A stretch of DNA of 64,000 nucleotides from Mermis nigrescens (Eukaryota > Nematoda > Enoplea > Mermithida > Mermithidae): contig JAVLUZ010000154.1 of the NCBI GenBank assembly GCA_036768485.1, positions 42,483,784 to 42,547,783 of the forward strand, read 5' to 3'. Below, one piece after another: positions 40,801 to 49,499 of the stretch. A program made the translations under genes and the position numbers. A model generated the notes under the pieces. That model had not been told where the DNA came from. It saw nothing but the letters and a program-made list of their open reading frames with translations, and did not search any database. Within the stretch, counting starts at the first letter, position 1, and each line of letters begins with the position of its first letter.

Positions 40801-41981
40801 TTACCATAGGTGGGCGGCACCAAAGCTCTGGGGGTTGCAAGATTTTTTCAAAGGTCAAAAAATGGTGGAATGGCGAAAAAACAAAATTTCAAAAATTGAA
40901 TTCTCCACGCTTAGATATGCTTATTAAGAATGTAAAGGCAGTTGTTTTTTAAATTGCGATATTGATCCAAAGTTTTTTTATGGGCCGAAAGCAAAAGTTA
41001 CCTTGGAAATAGACAAAAATTGATGCATTTCAACTAATCAATGATCTGTTTTACCACTATTCGCGTCTCTAATTTGTCGAAAATGTTCTGGGATGGGCAC
41101 AAAAGTTTTTCATACAGTTCAGCATCTAATTCAAACTGGCCAAATTTTTTCTTAGTTATGTCATCGAGTAAAGTCCGGGATAACACATGGGCATGGGGGC
41201 TGGGTAGACACCACTTTTTTGCTTTGTTAGCATTTTTTTGCTCGCCATTGGATAGTGCTTGATGAGAAACGTCGAAAAATGGTGTTTTTCGCCACACAAC
41301 CACTTTTAAGACCATTTTTGGCCTTTGAAAATTTTTTCACTCCCCCCCCCTCAGAAATTTTTCTACCCCCCCCCCCAGAATTTCGGTGCTGCCCACCTAT
41401 GGTGGACATCCCAATAACTTGAAAACCTTCCTCATATTGCTGTAGACCCACCCATGTATGCCCGGGACCTTCCAAGTGCATCAAATGAACAAGTCAATTT
41501 CGACAATTTTGCTCGAATTTTCGGTAGGATTTTAGTGTACGCTATTGCACAGTCACTTGAGTCTTAATTTCAATTGACAAAATGCGGACGCTTGAACTCT
41601 AGGCTAGCAGTTTCTGAATTGGAACTCATTTTTCATTGATGCCAATGAATAGGGCTCGATGAGAAACGTTGAAAATGGTATTTTTTCGCCGTACCACTAT
41701 TTTTAAGGCCATTTTTTTATCTTTGAAAAATCTTGCATCCCAGAATTTTGGTGCCGCCCACCTTTGGTGCCAATCATTATGCAACGCCCTGTATCTGTGA
41801 AATGCAAAACATTCAATGCTCAAAAGTGAGAAATAATATACTTCAGGTGACCGTCGTAAAACTTAAATTAGACAAGGACCGCCGAAATCTTTTGGACCGA
41901 AAGGCAGCCGGTCGGGCTCAAGTAACTGGCAAGCTGAAAGGAAAGCACACAGAAGAAACAGTTGCGATGGAAACTAGTTGA
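25652..41981 (+). CDS. RpL26: Ribosomal protein L26 (uL24), complete, three exons
   Basis: Exons 25652-25819, 36898-37035 and 41847-41981 encode 56+46+44 = 146 aa, the normal length for eukaryotic L26. L26 is a 60S subunit protein near the exit tunnel with an SH3-like KOW fold. Recognisable blocks are [19 protein letters not shown] and [18 protein letters not shown] (exon 1), [20 protein letters not shown] and [17 protein letters not shown] (exon 2), and KLKLDKDRR plus [13 protein letters not shown] (exon 3). All junctions are phase 0. Donors are TCG|GTAAAA and AAC|GTAATT and the second acceptor is CTTCAG|GTG, but the first acceptor lacks AG (see finding). Introns of 11078 and 4811 bp are very long for a ribosomal protein gene. 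The start ATG is preceded by GAAA and a T-rich stretch. Confidence 0.95.
26098..26231. repeat. 54-bp inverted repeat with 26-bp loop
   Basis: Arms 26098-26151 and 26178-26231 pair at 52 of 54 positions (GACTGACCAAAATGTTGGTG against its complement). The loop is CG-rich (CGCGTCGCTCGCTTCGCCCG). Transcribed as part of the RpL26 primary transcript it would form a long hairpin. Confidence 0.9.
26315..26384 (+). other. tRNA-like segment (SINE-type remnant)
   Basis: GTTAGTCGATTGGTTATGG resembles an A box and GTTTCAAATCC a B box, 30-odd bases apart. The ends GTTAGTC and GACTACC pair at 6 of 7 positions like an acceptor stem. The T-arm does not pair, so this is not a functional tRNA. Confidence 0.3.
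28590..28856. mobile_element. Family B copies inside the nested hAT
   Basis: ATACATGTGGCAGGGGGTTT through CATTACCTGTATAC and GCGATTACATGCATG. Same relative position as the B copies at 13611-13870. Confidence 0.6.
29098..29325. mobile_element. MITE, third nesting level, perfect TSD
   Basis: The start CATATCTGGGCAATAGCC and the end GGCTATTGCCCAGGTGTG are inverted; the flanks ATTGCATC (29090-29097 and 29326-29333) are identical. Internal ends repeat a CAGCCCGTCCAACTATGGGC motif. A related element is at 33025-33408. Confidence 0.9.
30712..31256. mobile_element. Family D/H element
   Basis: CAGTCCCGTATCCAGGGAGG at the left and ATCCTGAATACGAG at the right are imperfect inverted ends, and the interior matches 2334-2960 (GGCACGTGCTCCCCC, TTCGGCGCTTCGCGCC). 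Confidence 0.6.
32121..34650. mobile_element. hAT-type element with CCCGGGTA subterminal repeats
   Basis: The ends TAGAGCTGCACGCGGGACC and GTGTGCAGCTCTA are inverted; ACCCGGGTA repeats sit just inside both ends (32140-32195 and 34562-34622). The flanks are ATATATAT, consistent with a TSD but low in information. It carries hairpin-motif sequence and a MITE. Confidence 0.8.
33025..33408. mobile_element. MITE, third nesting level, perfect TSD
   Basis: It starts CATACCTGGGAAATCGC and ends GGCATTGCCCACGTGTG, with identical flanks CACATAAT (33017-33024 and 33409-33416). Inside are GGTGGGTCCNTNCCTGAAAAA-like tandem units (33078-33220). Confidence 0.85.
34980..36600. other. AT-rich intron sequence, nothing recognised
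   Basis: Part of RpL26 intron 1. Apart from scattered low-complexity runs I see no gene or repeat end. Confidence 0.4.
36611..36815. mobile_element. Family B MITE, perfect TSD
   Basis: It runs CATACATGTACGGCTCGAAA to CTGTTACATGTCTG, flanked by CTTCAGCC on both sides (36603-36610 and 36816-36823). It lies 75 bp before RpL26 exon 2. Confidence 0.92.
36898..37035 (+). CDS. RpL26: RpL26 exon 2 (residues 57-102)
   Basis: It encodes [17 protein letters not shown] through HIGIHPSN. The donor is AAC|GTAATT. At the 5' border the genome reads CTTTTTGATTTTCG|GTC, a good pyrimidine tract but no AG. A B MITE with its TSD ends 75 bp upstream. Confidence 0.92.
37370..37800. repeat. Fragment of shared hAT interior with two hairpins
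   Basis: TTCGGCGCTTCGCGCTGAAA and TTCGGCGCTTCGCGCCGTTT lie 90 bp apart. The block matches 14.65-15.0 kb and, inverted, 27.7-28.0 kb. It is in RpL26 intron 2. Confidence 0.6.
37991..38166 (-). mobile_element. Family C MITE with TSD
   Basis: It runs GAGGCACGTAGCTCTGG to CAGCTATGTGCCTG, flanked by CAGATGTA (37983-37990) and CAGATGTG (38167-38174). Confidence 0.85.
38547..38700. mobile_element. Truncated family B element
   Basis: CGTACGTGTAACGACTCGTAA start and a GGGTGGGGGATCCCCC end-like segment; the outer right end is missing. Confidence 0.5.
38818..39368. mobile_element. hAT-type MITE, 551 bp, GCCGGAGCCGG arrays
   Basis: The ends TAGTGATCGACCGGAG and CTCCGGTAGATCAGTA are inverted. The flanks TAAATGAG (38810-38817) and TAAATGAT (39369-39376) match at 7 of 8. 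GGCCGGAGCCGGA repeats occupy both subterminal parts. The end sequence is close to that of 26802-29600. Confidence 0.88.
39713..39908 (+). mobile_element. Family A MITE, internally shortened
   Basis: CCTAGGTGGGCGGCACCAAA to CACGCCCAGGTATG; the central third is missing compared with other copies. Confidence 0.65.
40079..40308 (+). mobile_element. Family A MITE
   Basis: ACGTGGGCAGCAAGAAAATT to CACGCCCAGGTATG with the usual interior. Confidence 0.7.
40493..40712. mobile_element. Family B MITE
   Basis: CTTGTAATAGGGGGTTCGG to TTTCGAGCCTTACATGTACG. Confidence 0.6.
40800..40915 (+). mobile_element. Family A fragment
   Basis: CATAGGTGGGCGGCACCAAA start, cut down to about 115 bp. Confidence 0.55.
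41184..41401 (-). mobile_element. Family A MITE
   Basis: CACATGGGCATGGGGG to GGTGCTGCCCACCTATG; no clear TSD. Confidence 0.65.
41635..41767 (-). mobile_element. Family A fragment just upstream of RpL26 exon 3
   Basis: GATGCCAATGAATAGGGCTC to GGTGCCGCCCACCTTTG; the left half is missing. Confidence 0.6.
41847..41981 (+). CDS. RpL26: RpL26 exon 3 with stop
   Basis: After CTTCAG it encodes [13 protein letters not shown] to METS and TGA. A truncated family A element ends about 80 bp upstream. Confidence 0.95.
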   Translation: MTVVKLKLDKDRRNLLDRKAAGRAQVTGKLKGKHTEETVAMETS

Positions 41982-42014
41982 TTAACATAGCTTTCTTCAG
42001 TTTCGTTTCGTTGA

Positions 42015-42020
42015 AATAAA
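42015..42020 (+). promoter_or_regulatory. Polyadenylation signal AATAAA of RpL26
   Basis: A canonical AATAAA lies 34 bp after the RpL26 stop codon, followed by a T-rich stretch. Confidence 0.75.
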
Positions 42021-42402
42021 AGCGCAATTTTTCTATGGCGCTCTTGTGCATTCTGGTTTGAATTGAGCATATTCCCATCATGGAAGCCCTCCGTTTACCA
42101 TGTAGAAGAATAATCTAGTATAATTTTTTATTGATTCTTCTCAAACGTGCTCCAAAGACTGTATTGTTTCATTTTAACTCCAATTGTATCGTTTTTTATA
42201 CTTGAGATCTACGATAAATTATATAAAAGAAAAATTATTGTTTTTTGTCATTTACTGGGGTGCCTCAACCACTAAAAGTTATTGAGAACAGCAGGCGCGT
42301 AGCTGGCCATGCTATTTTGGGGGGACCAAGCTTACAAAGGCCAAAAGTAGCACCAAATAACGCTAAAAAGTCCTATTTCTCTGAATTTCGGGGGGTCCGG
42401 AC

Positions 42403-42614
42403 CACACCTGGGCGTGGGGGGTATGCACCTCCCTCCAGAATTCAATTTTTAAAATTTTTCTCGTTTTTTTCGCAATTTTTTGATGTCAATGGATAGTACT
42501 TGATGAGAAACATCGAAAAATTGTGTTTTTATCGCCATACCACCATTTTTAGGGCCATTTTTTGACCTTCAAAAAATTTTGCACTCCCCAGAATTTTTTT
42601 GCTGCCCACGTATG
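42403..42614 (-). mobile_element. Family A MITE, first of a dimer
   Basis: It starts CACACCTGGGCGTGG and ends GCTGCCCACGTATG between two GTCCGGAC sites. Confidence 0.85.
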
Positions 42615-42622
42615 GTCCGGAC

Positions 42623-42829
42623 CACACCTGGGCGTGGGGTTTGCACCCCCTGCCGAATTCAATTTTTGAAATTTTTTTGTTTTTCGCAATTTTTTGATGC
42701 CAATGGATAGTGCTCGATGAGAAACGTTGGAAAATGGTGTTTTTTCGCCATACCATTATTTTAAAGGCCATTTTTTACCTTTGAAAAATCTTGCACATAC
42801 CCTTCCCCCCCCCCCGCTGCCCACGCATT
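42623..42829 (-). mobile_element. Family A MITE, second of a dimer
   Basis: It starts CACACCTGGGCGTGG and ends GCTGCCCACGCATT between GTCCGGAC sites. Confidence 0.85.
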
Positions 42830-43227
42830 GTCCGGACCCCCCATTCCCCCCAGAGCTACGTGCCTAAATAACAGCATTCTATTCCTACGTGGGTAAGGGG
42901 GTATTTCCCCTGCGCTTTAAATACAAAGGTATATAGCTATTTTGGCCCAAAAACTGCTTCCCTTATAGCTTTTTTGGGCTTAGAAAATTATCTATATAGC
43001 CTCTTTGGACTAAAACATACCGTGTGAGTTCAGAAATGCTAAATACTGTTTCTGAGGTTCAGGTAATGATTTGTCGCTGTTTCCCCGACTTGAAAAGGGG
43101 CTAAAGCTATAGCTATCTTTAGTCCAAAAAACAATAGCTATGTTTGAGAGTTGGGAAAGAATGTATTTGTCACAAATACTGAAATGGTGTTCATCTTCGC
43201 TATAGAATCCTTTTTCACAAAACACTT

Positions 43228-43449
43228 CGTTTCATTACACTGAGGTTTTTGGAAAAATTTAAAGTGCCTACAAAAGCGGTTTTAAAGTAACAGTATAGTT
43301 GTGATATTCTACAGTACGTCGAGTTACGGTGAGACGCTTGCTATTGCCAAAGCGCATTACTGCATCAAAGGTTTAAACCACTTTTGTAGCCCGATTCATG
43401 CGGATCAAATTAAAATAAAAACCTCAAAGTTAAATGAAACAGACTATAG
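43228..43449 (-). mobile_element. Family F MITE
   Basis: The right end GTTAAATGAAACAGACTATA is intact; the left end TCGTTTCATTACACTGAGG is degraded. A long frame crossing it (43301-43849) is a chance product of MITE sequence. Confidence 0.7.
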
Positions 43450-43677
43450 TGTATATATTCGCTCCCTCCGGGAAACCATTTTCTTTATTACTGTAACATA
43501 CAACTCCTGCGTCGCTCAACACGCCATATCTATGAACACATTAGCTACCGACTCCATCGTGCAAGGGAGCGCTACATTAAGGGCCTATTCAAAAAGTTGC
43601 ACTAGGATAGTGAAATTTTATCAGAATGGTAAACTATGGTTACTTGATTTTTTTCAGCTCCCACTGGGCCCTGTGGT

Positions 43678-43990
43678 GAGAAAAAATCCGGATTTTTCGG
43701 ATGTCCCACACTACGGGTATATCCGATTTATCGGATGGCTCATAATAACTTACCTGACTCTTGACGAAAGTTATTATGGGACATGTTCAGTTTTTACTTC
43801 GAATTTAGATTTGCGCATAACAGTAATAGCCCAGGTATGTACATACTGAATGTATATGTAGGTATGCATGTATATATGTACCTCCGAGCTTTTGAACTAT
43901 GTTGGAATCACTAATACTACCATCGAATGCGGTAACTTATGGGCAATCCGAAAAATCGGATTTTATTTTTGACATTCAATAGAACACGCG
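43678..43990. mobile_element. Probable MITE with AATCCGGATTTTTCGGAT ends
   Basis: AAATCCGGATTTTTCGGATG and the inverted counterpart AATCCGAAAAATCGGATTTT about 270 bp apart; each is itself partly palindromic. TSD not established. Confidence 0.5.
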
Positions 43991-44524
43991 TAAAAAGAGT
44001 TTCGTTGCATAATTTTGAAAGAACAAAGTTCCAGAAGCTTCCAAAGTCTGGCTGGACTGAAAAGTAGAGTATTTTCAAGCTACGGTAAGAGTGTAATTAT
44101 TGACGATTTTCAAATTGGTGAAAATACTTTCTTGTAGATCGAGAAGATCTCTTTAAAATGAGCTCTTGCTTGTTTATTTTAGACAAAAATTGACAGAGCA
44201 ACATCAGTACAAAGTTACATCCGAAATATGGGATGGCGCATATTACTAAGGATAATAGTTTTCCGAGTGGATCCATGCACTAGGTTAAAACAACTGACTA
44301 GCTGTATCTCCGAAATTTTGATTTTCACCTCTCCCTAGAAGATTGACCTTATGCACGTATATCATAGGTAGCGCAATAGCGCTACCTATAATATACTTGG
44401 CCATCCTTTTTCTCATATGTTTATCACAGCGAGTGTGAAATCGCGCCCCCCTCACAGCAACAACGGCACACACCTGAGAGGTGCGGTTTTCTTTAATCGA
44501 TGGATAATTAAAAAATTCTATGCC

Positions 44525-45360
44525 CGTCTTTTTTGTTTACACTCAATACCGAGTTAGAAATGAGTGTAAAGTGTAAACCAAAAAATCGAATAATTTGCGA
44601 AAGACCATTTTTTCAATGTTGCCCCCGAGTTGTAGATTACGAATCTGAACTTAAAATTTCTCTACACTCAATAGTTGTTACACGAAAGTGTAAAGTATAC
44701 GTGTTTTTCACTCATTGTGTGTCCTTCAGCTTATCCATCACAATTTTGGTTTCTGTGCAGTCCAATCAGTTTTATAATGTAGTGGGTTGCAATATCTCAA
44801 ATTTTTTCTCTTTTCACGCAATATTTCTTGATCTGTGATCGTTTTAGTGTAAAGGGTTCGAGACGAAAAACGAAATTTCTCCAACTACTCCGCTGAGTAG
44901 GCGGAACATGCTAATTATGCTTAAAATGTGCCCTGACCTTAGCATTACAGATCCTAGTTTATTTTGTTTCTATACACCCAATATTGCGGTATAAGTACAA
45001 GTGTAAAGTTTACACGGAGAAGCATTTTTCCGCCCAGAGCATTGGGCATCAAACAACTTGCGGAGGGCCAATCTTTTTTCAATGTTGCCCCTAAGTTGTA
45101 GATTATGAATCTGACCTTAAACTTTCTTTACACTCAATGGTTGTTGCACAAAAGCGTGAAGTATACAGGTTGTTTACTGTTAGCGTGTCCTAAAGCCTAT
45201 CTAGCTCAATTTTGGTTTATGTGCAGTCCAATTGGTTTTTTAATGTAGAGGGCTACTACAATATCTCAACATGTAAAATTTTTTCTCTTTTAACGCAATA
45301 TTTCTTGATCTCTGATCATTGTAGTGTAAAGGGTTCGAGACGAAAAAAGAAATTTCCTAA
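44525..45360. repeat. Tandem ~460-bp repeat, two copies
   Basis: CGAGTTGTAGATTACGAATC (about 44629) and TAAGTTGTAGATTATGAATC (about 45091) head matching stretches that continue through GTGCAGTCCAATYRGTTTT and TTAGTGTAAAGGGTTCGAGA-like sequence. Rich in TTTACACTCAA and GTGTAAA. Confidence 0.8.
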
Positions 45361-45361
45361 G

Positions 45362-45405
45362 CTACTTGCACCCCCAGAATTTTGGCGCTGCCCACCTATG
45401 GATAT
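45362..45405 (-). mobile_element. Family A end fragment
   Basis: CACCCCCAGAATTTTGGCGC then TGCCCACCTATGG, only the 40-bp right end. Confidence 0.5.
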
Positions 45406-45860
45406 ATGGCCTGAATTGTTAAATGAAAGAAGGGAACTAGCAAAGAAAAATGCTCCGATGGAAAAAAAGGTAAATAAATAGTGTAAACTTTACACCTACA
45501 TGGCCAACTCAATAGTTTTCTTGAAAAACCATAAAAAAATTCTATAAATTTTTCAAAAAAAGTAATCATTGCCATCATAATCGAAATTACTACGGAAAAT
45601 CTGCAGAAACGCGCATAGGCCGCAGAATATATGTACTTCGATTGTTGCATTGTTTAGGGGAAGTCTAACTGTTAAGCATATTCCTATGGCTTTTGCGCAT
45701 ATAGGGAAATTTTCCCTAGTCCCCTCCTTTTACATCATTAGCAATGAAGAAATTCAAGTATATTTACCTTTTTTGTTCCATCGGAGCATTTTTCTTTGCT
45801 ATGTTCTAATATGTAGGTACTAAACTACGTAGCTGAAATATATCTTTAAATGTTCATTAT

Positions 45861-46260
45861 CATGACGGATTTAGAGAGGCGGCCGCCCCCCACCCTGCTG
45901 TCAAAAAACTGAGCGCAGTTGAGAACAATGAGCATTTTTTATTTTAGCCATTTTGCATGCTGATTTTCGAACTTTTAAGGAGCTTCGCGCCAAGTATTTT
46001 CTCATGAATGACATTTACTGACTTTATTGGTGCTCTAACAACTTTATTTTTACGTCAGAATAGTATGTACCCTCTATGTACAAAACAAGGATTCTTTAGT
46101 TCTATTTTTTGCGTTTTCCGTGAAAACTCAAAAAATTTACAACTTTTTTCGAATTGACTACATATCAGACAGAATACGTTAAAAACGCTACTGAGCATAA
46201 TGGTTCGACTTTGGACACATTTTGACGCTTATAGGAAAATTTAATCTACTTTTCCTTTTT
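45861..46260. mobile_element. Family D fragment
   Basis: CATGACGGATTTAGAGAGGC start and internal TTTACTGACTTTATTGG and AGGAGCTTCGCGCC match D elements; the right boundary is unclear. Confidence 0.45.
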
Positions 46261-46382
46261 GCATGGATATCTCGGACTTTTTTTAATCCTGATCCATAAC
46301 TGTTCAAGAAGAAATAATGTTAAAAAAACTTAAAGAATTTATAATTTCGGGCCAACCTGTAAATCATATTAGTGTTTCCCCG

Positions 46383-46510
46383 GTGGGAGAAACGTTTCTC
46401 CATGCAAAATTTCCCCTGTGGGAGAAACGTTTCTCCCATCAAAATTTCTCCCGGTGGGTGAAACGTTTCTCTCGAATTTTCCCCCAGTAGGAGAAACGTT
46501 TCTCCCATCA
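46383..46510. repeat. Minisatellite of palindromic GGAGAAACGTTTCTCC
   Basis: Four units of about 36-40 bp, each with the 16-bp perfect palindrome GGAGAAACGTTTCTCC or a close variant, joined by ATCAAAATTTCCC-like spacers. Confidence 0.9.
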
Positions 46511-46559
46511 AAACAAAATATTGAAGGTGCGCGTAATTTTTATTTACGTGCTAAAACGG

Positions 46560-46785
46560 CGCCGCTGGCGTTTCTCCGTCCCAGGCCCTGTGTGTGGTTA
46601 GCTATGGCTATCATGGTTTCGCCGTTTTTCCCAGTGGTTTTGCCGTTTCTCCCAGGGTCCATGTGTGGTTAGGTTATCTATGCTTATCATGGTTTCGTCG
46701 TCCCAGGCTCCGTGTTTGGTTACCTATGCTTATCATGGTTTCGCCGTTTCTCACAGGCATCGTGCGTGGTTACCTATGGCATCAG
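46560..46785. repeat. ~65-bp tandem repeat
   Basis: Units of CCCAGG-NN-CC(G/A)TGTGTGGTTA then CTATGCTTATCATGGTTTCG, about three and a half copies. Confidence 0.75.
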
Positions 46786-47547
46786 AAAAGATATCGCAAA
46801 AATTTTGAAAATTTATGTTCGGTGTTGAAATCGCATCAAGCTTTTATGCCACTTTTTTAATCAGATTTGTGTGGATCGAATTCGGTGAAAAGGCTCTTGA
46901 ACAGATGAAATAGACTATGGTTCAAATGCCTAACTACGAAAAATAGCACAAAAAAGTCAATTATGTAAGGTCTTTCGATTTCGGAGGTGCTTCAGGATCA
47001 CAGAGGCCCAGCCAGACCCCGGATCCCTTACGCCCATATGTGATTCATCCCCACTCCACCTTCTTGCGTGCTGCTAACTCTACGTGCAACGAAATTTTAC
47101 TGTAAAACATAAGCAGTGTTCTTTACATGAATTTATTACTAAAATTTTATAGTCGAGTTGATCAATTTTAGAAAATTTGATACCCGCACTCACGTATGTA
47201 TAATCGAGTCAACTAGTTCGCTATATAATCAAACTACGTACATTCGATACAAAAGCAAAAAGAAAAAGCAATGCGATAGCTGATAAGGCAACTTTAATCG
47301 AAAATGCGCATAATGACAGCTGGGCAATAAACGAGCATACGAAAATTTCGACTTTTAATGCAACTGATGCGTTTGCACACAAATTATTTAAACGATAAAG
47401 CGAGAATCGTATCAATTAGAAAAAAATACCAATCAATACTTTTTGGGAGGCAATTTCGTCCGGCTCCTGCCCTTGAATACTGGCAATTAATAAAAATACG
47501 ATTAAATCACCATTGGTTTAAAAAATACGATATATAGTTATGAACTG

Positions 47548-48331
47548 GCAAAGAAAAATGCTCCGATGGAACAAAAAAGATGAATATACTTGGAATTGTG
47601 GATTATTAAGGATGTAAAAGGAGGGGACTAGGGAGAATCTACCTAAAGTCGCAAAATCTGCTAAAAATCACACTTTCTCTAAGCAACGCAAAAAATCGAA
47701 GTATATTCTGCGGTTAACACATTAGCATAAATATTTAACCATAAAAATGATTGAAAAAGCAGCACGTTAGCTATGCAGCAGCTATGGGAAATGATATCGA
47801 GTAACAGTCTTTCTAAGCCAATTGAATGAAATAGCAAACATCGATGCATCCAAAACAATTGCAAGAATTGTTGGTTCAAAACAGTAGGAAACGCGTGAGT
47901 TGACTTGAAACAGACTAAATGTTGGTACACTAGCATGCCCGTAACGATTGTGTGCACTAATCAATCGGCCCCTGCTTTGCTTGCTATAATGCTCATAGCA
48001 AAATAAAACAACTTTAAATACAATACCACTAAGATTTCTTTCAATCAGGATACGAAGCTAGTCAGTGTTGCTACTTGCCAGCAATTTAAAAAAAGGAAAC
48101 ATTATAGATTTCGTTTATTATCTGAAATTTCGAAAATTATTTAAAAAAGACACTTTTTAGAGGCCGCAGAATATACTTCGATTTTTTGCGTTGCCTAGAG
48201 AAAGTGTGATTTTTAGCAGATTTTGCAACTTTAGGTAGATTCTCCCTAGTTCCCTCCTTTTACATCCTTAATAATCCACAATTCCAAGTATATTCATCTT
48301 TTTTGTTCCATCGGAGCATTTTTCTTTGCTA
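47548..48331. mobile_element. Foldback element with ~165-bp arms
   Basis: Arms 47548-47712 and 48168-48331 are inverted copies differing at only about four positions (for example GGCAAAGAAAAATGCTCCGA against its complement). A further diverged copy of the arm lies at about 45615-45813. The 455-bp spacer has no gene. Confidence 0.88.
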
Positions 48332-48635
48332 GTACCCTACTTTTAATTAGCATGATTTCAGTGCATCAGTCAGCAAACACATACAGTAACATACCACAAT
48401 AATGACAGCAGTCCAAGAACGCGGAAAACATTATTGTTCTTAACATAAATTAATTGCCTCTTAATTTAAAAAATATTGTTTTAAAAAAAGACTCCCTAGA
48501 TTTATAACCGTCTACCTTTTGAAATCAATCAGACTGCGGAGAATTTAAAACTGAGTTAGACATGCTCTTGATTGTCGGAAGTATAAAGTTTACTATTTTT
48601 TATTAGCTATAATAAATATATGTTACATTCTAAAC

Positions 48636-48707
48636 AGTCCCGTAGTTATAGAGGTCGTTCCACATTTAAATTAACTTGGAAACGACATATAACGTACCTA
48701 CGGGACT
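48636..48707. repeat. 72-nt imperfect hairpin
   Basis: AGTCCCGTAG at the left pairs with CTACGGGACT at the right, and GGTCGTTCCA pairs with TGGAAACGAC with one mismatch. The size and shape resemble a small-RNA precursor, but there is no evidence of expression. Confidence 0.5.
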
Positions 48708-49490
48708 TACTTAAGTACCTGGCTACACTTAGCGCTGGTCAGGTTGCTAGGGCGAAACGCCGGACTCAACCACACGACCCTCAATAACTACGGTCTCAAA
48801 CTCCTCGGACCTAAATTCGTCCGTACCTACGGAGCTATTGGCAGCTATGCCCTAAAAACCTAACGCAGTAGTAATTAAGTAGCCCCGGAATTTCGCCCTA
48901 GGTCAGTTGACCTATTTTGGACCAAAATAATAATTAACGCAAAAAGCTTTGTTAACTTGTTTTCGCCAGAGAATACCTATGGCGAAAAACTATTTCTTTT
49001 CTGGTTCCTACGAGCACAATGAACAATGAAAACAACAAAAAAGAGCTCTCAACCACCCAGTCATCTTACATAAAAATTATATAATAATTTTTATGATTTT
49101 TAAATTGAAATTTGGGTGTTTGAATTTGCGATAAAGAAAATAATCAAAAGATAGTCACTTGGATTATTTAAGCCTAGTAATAAAATAAGGGCCGTCCACC
49201 AATTCCGGACTAAATGCGATTGATCACTATAAAAAAGTATTGAAAAATCAGCTTGCTAAGTGAGAGTTGTAAACCAAGAGAAACTTAAAGTTTAGACCTA
49301 CCATTAAATTATGAAGAGAATTGTAAAAGATTTTAAACTTTAAGAAAATTGAAAAGGTGGGATGTTGGTAAAATAAAAAATTAGGTTTTTGGGCAAAAAT
49401 TCAAGAACTTCACGCAAATATCAAGTGTATGGAAAACTAACGCTTAGATTTGGTAGTAAGATAAATTTGTAGTATAAACTACTTATTAAC
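48708..49490. other. Unique stretch, nothing recognised
   Basis: 48710-48900 is less AT-rich than its surroundings and rich in short inverted motifs (CCTCGGACC..TCGTCCG). No open frame of note. Confidence 0.35.
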
Positions 49491-49499
49491 AACAAATGA

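Larger units (their letters stand above)
42292..42866 (+). mobile_element. Composite family C element carrying two family A elements
   Basis: It runs CAGGCGCGTAGCTGGCC to AGAGCTACGTGCCTA. Inside, A elements at 42403-42614 and 42623-42829 are bordered by three identical GTCCGGAC sites (42395, 42615, 42830). The same arrangement occurs at 20253-20872. The flanks GAGAACAG and AATAACAG agree at 6 of 8. Confidence 0.88.

Noticed and set aside
43301..43849. 182-codon open frame on +
   Set aside because: It runs through a family F MITE end (ETDYS from GAAACAGACTATAG) and a second MITE; it lacks coding composition.
48735..48785. tRNA-like stretch (GGTCAGGTTGCTAGGGC)
   Set aside because: No acceptor stem pairing and a damaged B box; likely chance.
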